Positions 33,103 to 36,687 of a stretch of DNA of 36,687 nucleotides are shown in pieces. Below the pieces are notes generated by a model, which did no database searches, was not told the origin of the DNA, and saw only the letters and a list, made by a program, of their open reading frames with translations. Made by a program: the position numbers and the translations under genes. This DNA is from Sphingomonadaceae bacterium (GTDB taxonomy: Bacteria; Pseudomonadota; Alphaproteobacteria; Sphingomonadales; Sphingomonadaceae), in the NCBI GenBank assembly GCA_947473355.1, contig CANJCQ010000042.1:1-36687 (forward strand), read 5' to 3'. How positions within the stretch are numbered: position 1 is the stretch's first letter; the number at the start of each line of letters is the position of its first letter.

Positions 33103-34233
33103 TTACCGAGCATATGCAGAGCGCCAGAGTGACTTCAGCCCCATCGGAACAAAGGCCAGACCGATGAACATCGCAGGGGCCACCATGAAGCCCCAATAAT
33201 AGTTGTCGCCCCGCCCCGCGATCATGAAGGCCAAGCCATAGCCAAGGTATAACAGCGTCGCAAAAGCGCCCGCCGCACTGCGCCAGCTGGCCCAGCCCAG
33301 GATAGCCAGCATCACCAGTGGCCCTGCCAGCCAGTGCGGCAAGGACCGGACATTGCTGGACAGGGCGACATTGGAAAGCCAGCCCGACAGGCCGCGCATT
33401 TCCAGCCAACTCGCCGACAACGGATCGTTTGGGCTTGTCTGGCCTGCGATGATGTGAAGGTGGAAGGCCAGCACGGCAAGGAATGCAACCGCCAGCCCAG
33501 TCCAGGCAAAGCCTTCACGCCGGTCGTCGCGCCAGAAAGCCATGGCCGCCATCAACAGAACGAATGGCAACGACAGCTCTCGGATCGCCAGCGCCAGTGC
33601 AGCAACTGCCAGCGACCAGCCCCATTTCCCCCGCGAACCAGAGGATTTGACGCGGTGCAGGCCGAAGGACAGTGCCAGCAGCATCCCCGCCCATAATTCA
33701 TGTAGCACAAAGAAGTCGCGATTGAGGCCCAGCGATGCGCCAAGCGCCAGCAAGGCAATCGCCATGACCCGGCGGCGCAGCGCGCCTTGCTCCTCGCCAA
33801 GCCTTCGCCACCACGCGATCAGGACAGCGACCAGCAATGCGATGGCAGCCGCAAACTGGCCGGGAACACCGAGCCAGGCATCGAGATAGGCCAGAGTCGG
33901 CAAGCGCACCGCCAGCCCGGGCCTCACCGGATAGTGCGCAAGCCGCTGTTCGGCGACAATGAACTGATAGTAGCTCTCGCCATGCCGGATGCGCTCGATC
34001 GCCCGGTCATAGAGCGCGAGATCTTCGTCACGCTTGCGTTCCAGCCCGGCATGATTGTCTTTTACGAGCACTTCGACAAAATTCTTGGTCTTGATCGTCG
34101 AGCGCCCAGCGTTGATCGGAACCATGGCCGATGCCGCAAGCAAGGCGATCAGCGCGATCAGCAGCAACCGCGCCGGCAAAGGACCCCAATGGGCGAATCG
34201 GTCCCAGATCGGGGGCGCCGGAGTTCCGGTCAT
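33103..34233 (-). CDS. Multi-pass membrane protein, possible GT-C-like fold, unknown function
   Basis: A 376-residue protein from ATG 34233 with about nine to ten hydrophobic helices (for example ARLLLIALIALLAASAM, GQFAAAIALLVAVLIAWW, RRVMAIALLALGASLGL, VAALALAIRELSLPF) and a large N-terminal extracytoplasmic loop of about 80 residues after the first helix (KNFVEVLVKDNHAGLER, RIRHGESYYQFIV). GESYYQF is reminiscent of loops in GT-C glycosyltransferase-like proteins, but I do not recognise a family with confidence. Its start overlaps the ubiB stop as ATGA. It lies within the ubiE-ubiB-coaBC-dut cluster, where a gene at this place is not usual. Confidence 0.75.
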   Translation of the reverse strand: MTGTPAPPIWDRFAHWGPLPARLLLIALIALLAASAMVPINAGRSTIKTKNFVEVLVKDNHAGLERKRDEDLALYDRAIERIRHGESYYQFIVAEQRLAHYPVRPGLAVRLPTLAYLDAWLGVPGQFAAAIALLVAVLIAWWRRLGEEQGALRRRVMAIALLALGASLGLNRDFFVLHELWAGMLLALSFGLHRVKSSGSRGKWGWSLAVAALALAIRELSLPFVLLMAAMAFWRDDRREGFAWTGLAVAFLAVLAFHLHIIAGQTSPNDPLSASWLEMRGLSGWLSNVALSSNVRSLPHWLAGPLVMLAILGWASWRSAAGAFATLLYLGYGLAFMIAGRGDNYYWGFMVAPAMFIGLAFVPMGLKSLWRSAYAR

Positions 34234-35780
34234 GGCAGCCAATGTGCCGTCCGGGCCAGCCACACCAGCCCTCCCCCGATCAGAGCCGCCAGCGCATAAC
34301 CACCCCAGCCCGGCGCAGAGCTACGCTGCCACAACAGCGGCACCTCGGGCAGCGGTGCTTGATCGGGCGCACCGCCGCGTGGCGGGAAACGCTCCTCGAT
34401 CCGCCTGACCAGTGCAGGCAGGCGCAGCAGTGTTCCCGCATCCTCGCGCAGGCGGTCGGCAATCGCTGCCTCGGGACCCAGCTCGTCGCGCAGCCAATCC
34501 TTCACGAAGGGCCCAGAGATTTCCCACATGTTGATTTCAGGATCGAGCTGGGTCGCCAGTCCCTCGACCATAACCATGGTTTTCTGCAGCAGCAACAAGT
34601 GCGGCTGGGTCTGCATGTCGAAATCGCGGGTGATCGCGAAAAGCCCCTCGAGCATCTGGCCAACCGACAATTCGCTGACCGGCTTGCCGCGCATCGGCTC
34701 GCCGACTGCCCGCAGCGCCGTCGCGAACTCTTCCTGGCTGTGATAGGCAGGCACATATTGCGCCTCGAAATGGATTTCGGCGACGCGGGCATAGTTGCCA
34801 GTCGTCAGCCCATAGAGAATTTCCGCCAGCCATGCCCGCGCACGTCGGTCGATCCGGCCCATAATGCCAAAATCGATGGCGACAATCGTGCCGTCTCCAT
34901 CAACGAACAGATTGCCCTGATGCATATCGGCATGGAAAAAACCCGCGCTGATCGCCTGGGTGAGGAAGGAAAGCACCAGGCGCTTGGCCAGCAGAGGCAG
35001 ATCATGGCCGGCAGCAACAAGTGCCGCGCGGTCGCCCAGCTTGATGCCGTCTACCCACTCAATGGTCAGCACAGAGCCATTGGTGCGTTCCCAATCTATC
35101 GCCGGAACGCGAAAACCTTCATGGCTGTTCATCGCCTCGGCCAGTTCGGATGCCGAGGCCGCCTCGCGCCGCAAATCGAGCTCGCGCGCGGTCCAGCGCT
35201 TGAAATTGGCGATCACCGCGCGCGGCCGCAGCCGCTTGGCCTCGCCGCCGAGCCCCTCAAGCTGCGCTGTTGCCCATTCATAGGTCTCGATATCACGGGC
35301 CAGCTTCTCGCGTATCCCCGGCCGCAGGACCTTGACCGCCACTGTGCGCCCATCGGTCGTGACTGCACGGTGCACCTGCGCCACTGAAGCTGCACCAATC
35401 GGATCGGGCTCGATACTGGCGAACAGATCGCTGAGCGGGCACCCGAAGCTCGCTTCAATCTCGCGGGCTATCAGTTCAAAGCGCACCGGTGGCAGACTGT
35501 CCTGCAGATCGAGCAGATTGCGCGCTGCCTCGATCCCGACAATATCAGGCCGCGTCGCCAGCGCCTGGCCCAGCTTGATCGCGGCAGGACCAATCGCCTT
35601 GAAAGCGCTGCTATAGTCAGGCTCGCTGGGCTGAATCGCGCCGAACCGGGCCAGACGGAACAGGCGGCGGACCGGAGCAGGCGTGCCATAGCCCTGTTCG
35701 ATCAGGCGCAAGGCCCCATGCCGGGCAAGAATCCTTCCCCAGCGCAGCAGGCGAAAAATATGCGTCGTGGAAGAGGTCAC
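34230..35780 (-). CDS. ubiB: UbiB-family atypical kinase for ubiquinone biosynthesis
   Basis: UbiB (COQ8-type, ABC1 family) is an atypical protein-kinase-like ATPase that supports ubiquinone synthesis. The 516-residue protein has the family KxGQ motif in AIKLGQALATRPD, the Ala-rich loop SVAQVHRAV, kinase-like EVD/ELD segments (TARELDLRREA), HADMHQGNLFV and DFGIMGRID. The last about 25 residues form a membrane helix (ALAALIGGGLVWLA) as in UbiB C-termini. It starts seven bases after ubiE, and the membrane-protein gene overlaps its end. Consistent with a ubiE-ubiB unit. Confidence 0.96.
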   Translation of the reverse strand: MTSSTTHIFRLLRWGRILARHGALRLIEQGYGTPAPVRRLFRLARFGAIQPSEPDYSSAFKAIGPAAIKLGQALATRPDIVGIEAARNLLDLQDSLPPVRFELIAREIEASFGCPLSDLFASIEPDPIGAASVAQVHRAVTTDGRTVAVKVLRPGIREKLARDIETYEWATAQLEGLGGEAKRLRPRAVIANFKRWTARELDLRREAASASELAEAMNSHEGFRVPAIDWERTNGSVLTIEWVDGIKLGDRAALVAAGHDLPLLAKRLVLSFLTQAISAGFFHADMHQGNLFVDGDGTIVAIDFGIMGRIDRRARAWLAEILYGLTTGNYARVAEIHFEAQYVPAYHSQEEFATALRAVGEPMRGKPVSELSVGQMLEGLFAITRDFDMQTQPHLLLLQKTMVMVEGLATQLDPEINMWEISGPFVKDWLRDELGPEAAIADRLREDAGTLLRLPALVRRIEERFPPRGGAPDQAPLPEVPLLWQRSSAPGWGGYALAALIGGGLVWLARTAHWLP

Positions 35781-35787
35781 GCGCTGC

Positions 35788-36519
35788 TCAAACCTTCCAG
35801 CCGGAATGGATCGCCACCAGCCCGCCCAGCAGCGGTTCGACCCGTGTCAGGGCAAACCCCGCCGCGCCGATCATCGACTGAAATTCGCGCATCGGTGGGA
35901 AACGACGGATCGATTCGATAAGATAGCGATAACTCTCCGCGTCGCCAGCAATGGCCTGGCCCAGCTTTGGCACCAGCCGGTGCGAATAGAGATCATAGGC
36001 CTCCTTGAATCCCGGCCATTCGGTGGTCGAAAACTCAAGGCAGAAGAACCGTCCGCCGAATTTCAGCACCCGGTGCGCTTCGGCCAGTGCCAGATCGATC
36101 CGGGTCACGTTCCTGATGCCGAAGGCGATAGTATAGGCATCGAAGAAACGGCCCGGGAAGCTCAGCTCCTCCGCATTCTGCCGCGACCAGACCAGACCGT
36201 CTATGCCCCGATCCATCGCCCGCTCGATGCCGACATCGAGCATATCCTGATTGATGTCGGAGACCGTAACCTCAGCCCCCGCCGCTGCCATGCGAAAGGC
36301 AATGTCACCAGTGCCCCCAGCCATGTCGAGAATGGCCTCGCCGCTCTGCGGCTTGACCCGGCGCACGAAGCGATCTTTCCACAGCCGGTGCATGCCGCCC
36401 GACATGGCATCGTTCATCACATCATAATTGCGGGCGACGCTTGAAAACACTGCGCCAACACGCTCCGTCTTCTCCTCGGGAGATACCTCGTCATAGCCGA
36501 AAGATACTGTTTCACTCAT
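35788..36519 (-). CDS. ubiE: Demethylmenaquinone/ubiquinone C-methyltransferase UbiE
   Basis: UbiE is the SAM-dependent C-methyltransferase of ubiquinone (and menaquinone) synthesis. The 243-residue protein begins MSETVSFGYDEVSPEEKTER and contains VFSSVARNYDVMNDAMSGGMHRLWKD, with the SAM motif LDMAGGTGDIAFRM, then FDAYTIAFGIRNVTRIDLAL and FFCLEFSTTEWPGF, all diagnostic of UbiE (motifs given in parts). ATG 36519 is chosen over a start 36 bases upstream, which adds a non-homologous extension. It is the first gene of the ubiE-ubiB-coaBC-dut cluster. An insertion sequence begins about 50 bases upstream. Confidence 0.96.
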   Translation of the reverse strand: MSETVSFGYDEVSPEEKTERVGAVFSSVARNYDVMNDAMSGGMHRLWKDRFVRRVKPQSGEAILDMAGGTGDIAFRMAAAGAEVTVSDINQDMLDVGIERAMDRGIDGLVWSRQNAEELSFPGRFFDAYTIAFGIRNVTRIDLALAEAHRVLKFGGRFFCLEFSTTEWPGFKEAYDLYSHRLVPKLGQAIAGDAESYRYLIESIRRFPPMREFQSMIGAAGFALTRVEPLLGGLVAIHSGWKV

Positions 36520-36564
36520 GCCGCAGAGCCTTACGGGCAATTGCCGCGCGGGCAAAGGGTGTTA

Positions 36565-36687
36565 GGGTCAGGACCTGTTAAATTGCTTGCATGATGGGCT
36601 GAGGGTTGATTCAATGGTGGCACCAGGAGGTGCTGCTTGTGGACGATCTGTTTATGCTGAGCGAGGTGCAGATGCGCCGGATCAAGC
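36565..36687 (+). mobile_element. Left end of a probable IS5-family insertion sequence (cut by window edge)
   Basis: About 50 bases upstream of ubiE the sequence changes to GGGTCAGGACCTGTTAAATTG and leads to a short ribosome-site-preceded frame whose product (VDDLFMLSEVQMRRIK) resembles the N-terminus of IS5-group transposases. The exact end cannot be fixed because the right end lies outside the window. TTA at 36562-36564 could be part of the target site. Confidence 0.65.
36639..36687 (+). CDS. IS5-family transposase, first 16 codons (cut by window edge)
   Basis: GTG 36639 is preceded by AGGAGG at 36625-36630 with eight-base spacing. The 16 codons before the window ends read MDDLFMLSEVQMRRIK, which matches the start of IS5/IS1031-group transposases (an LFxLSxxQ pattern leading to the first catalytic-domain helix). 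No DDE residues are visible in the window. The family assignment rests on this short N-terminal match and the ribosome site. Confidence 0.6.
   Translation, partial: MDDLFMLSEVQMRRIK

Overview
The window is a 36.7 kb piece of a high-GC alphaproteobacterial chromosome, almost certainly from the Sphingomonadales (Sphingomonadaceae or Erythrobacteraceae). The support is the ubiquinone gene set (ubiG, ubiE, ubiB), typical neighbour pairs (mrp|hflKC-degP, lysC|ubiG, secB-murJ-trpS, ubiE-ubiB...coaBC-dut), a TTG-started aspartokinase, and palindromic intergenic elements of the kind common in sphingomonads. Coding density is very high and genes often overlap by 1-4 bases. I saw no tRNA, rRNA, CRISPR array or prophage.

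Layout. 1-4063: 5' end of mrp (minus), then hflK-hflC-degP (plus), an envelope quality-control block. 4064-4340: no gene, but two nested inverted repeats. 4341-8340 (minus): a class A PBP, then qmcA-nfeD-msrB. 8435-11442 (minus): a lipoprotein quinohaemoprotein alcohol dehydrogenase and a Tat-exported dienelactone-hydrolase-like protein. 11522-12735 (plus): a phosphatase-like protein and an SDR. 12765-15071 (minus): nitronate monooxygenase-like protein, purU and a VOC protein. 15178-17267: divergent lysC and ubiG. 17277-19317 (minus): monooxygenase-like protein, Spx/ArsC-like protein, PnuC and a nicotinamide riboside kinase-like ATPase chained by ATGA overlaps, followed by a small membrane protein. 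19476-20543: aroC. 20544-22983 (minus): Tim44-like protein, mltA and an Smr protein carrying an in-frame palindromic element. 23237-26401 (plus): secB-murJ-trpS. 26512-27231: a DUF4136 lipoprotein with a possible general-stress promoter. 27239-30942: a cyclase-family protein divergent from an EthD-like/crotonase/cupin/crotonase operon. 30939-36519 (minus): ubiE-ubiB-membrane protein-coaBC-dut. From about 36565 to the window edge: the left end of a probable IS5-family insertion sequence.

Most of the window is housekeeping: envelope biogenesis, ubiquinone, CoA, folate, shikimate and lysine/threonine metabolism. The accessory-looking parts are the quinohaemoprotein/hydrolase pair, the nicotinamide riboside salvage chain and the crotonase/cupin operon. 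I did not find a clear new defence or mobile system. The most unusual items are the palindromic element translated inside the Smr gene, the roughly 155-residue linker in CoaBC, and a crotonase lacking both usual catalytic glutamates. All functions are inferred from reading the sequence; no database search was made.
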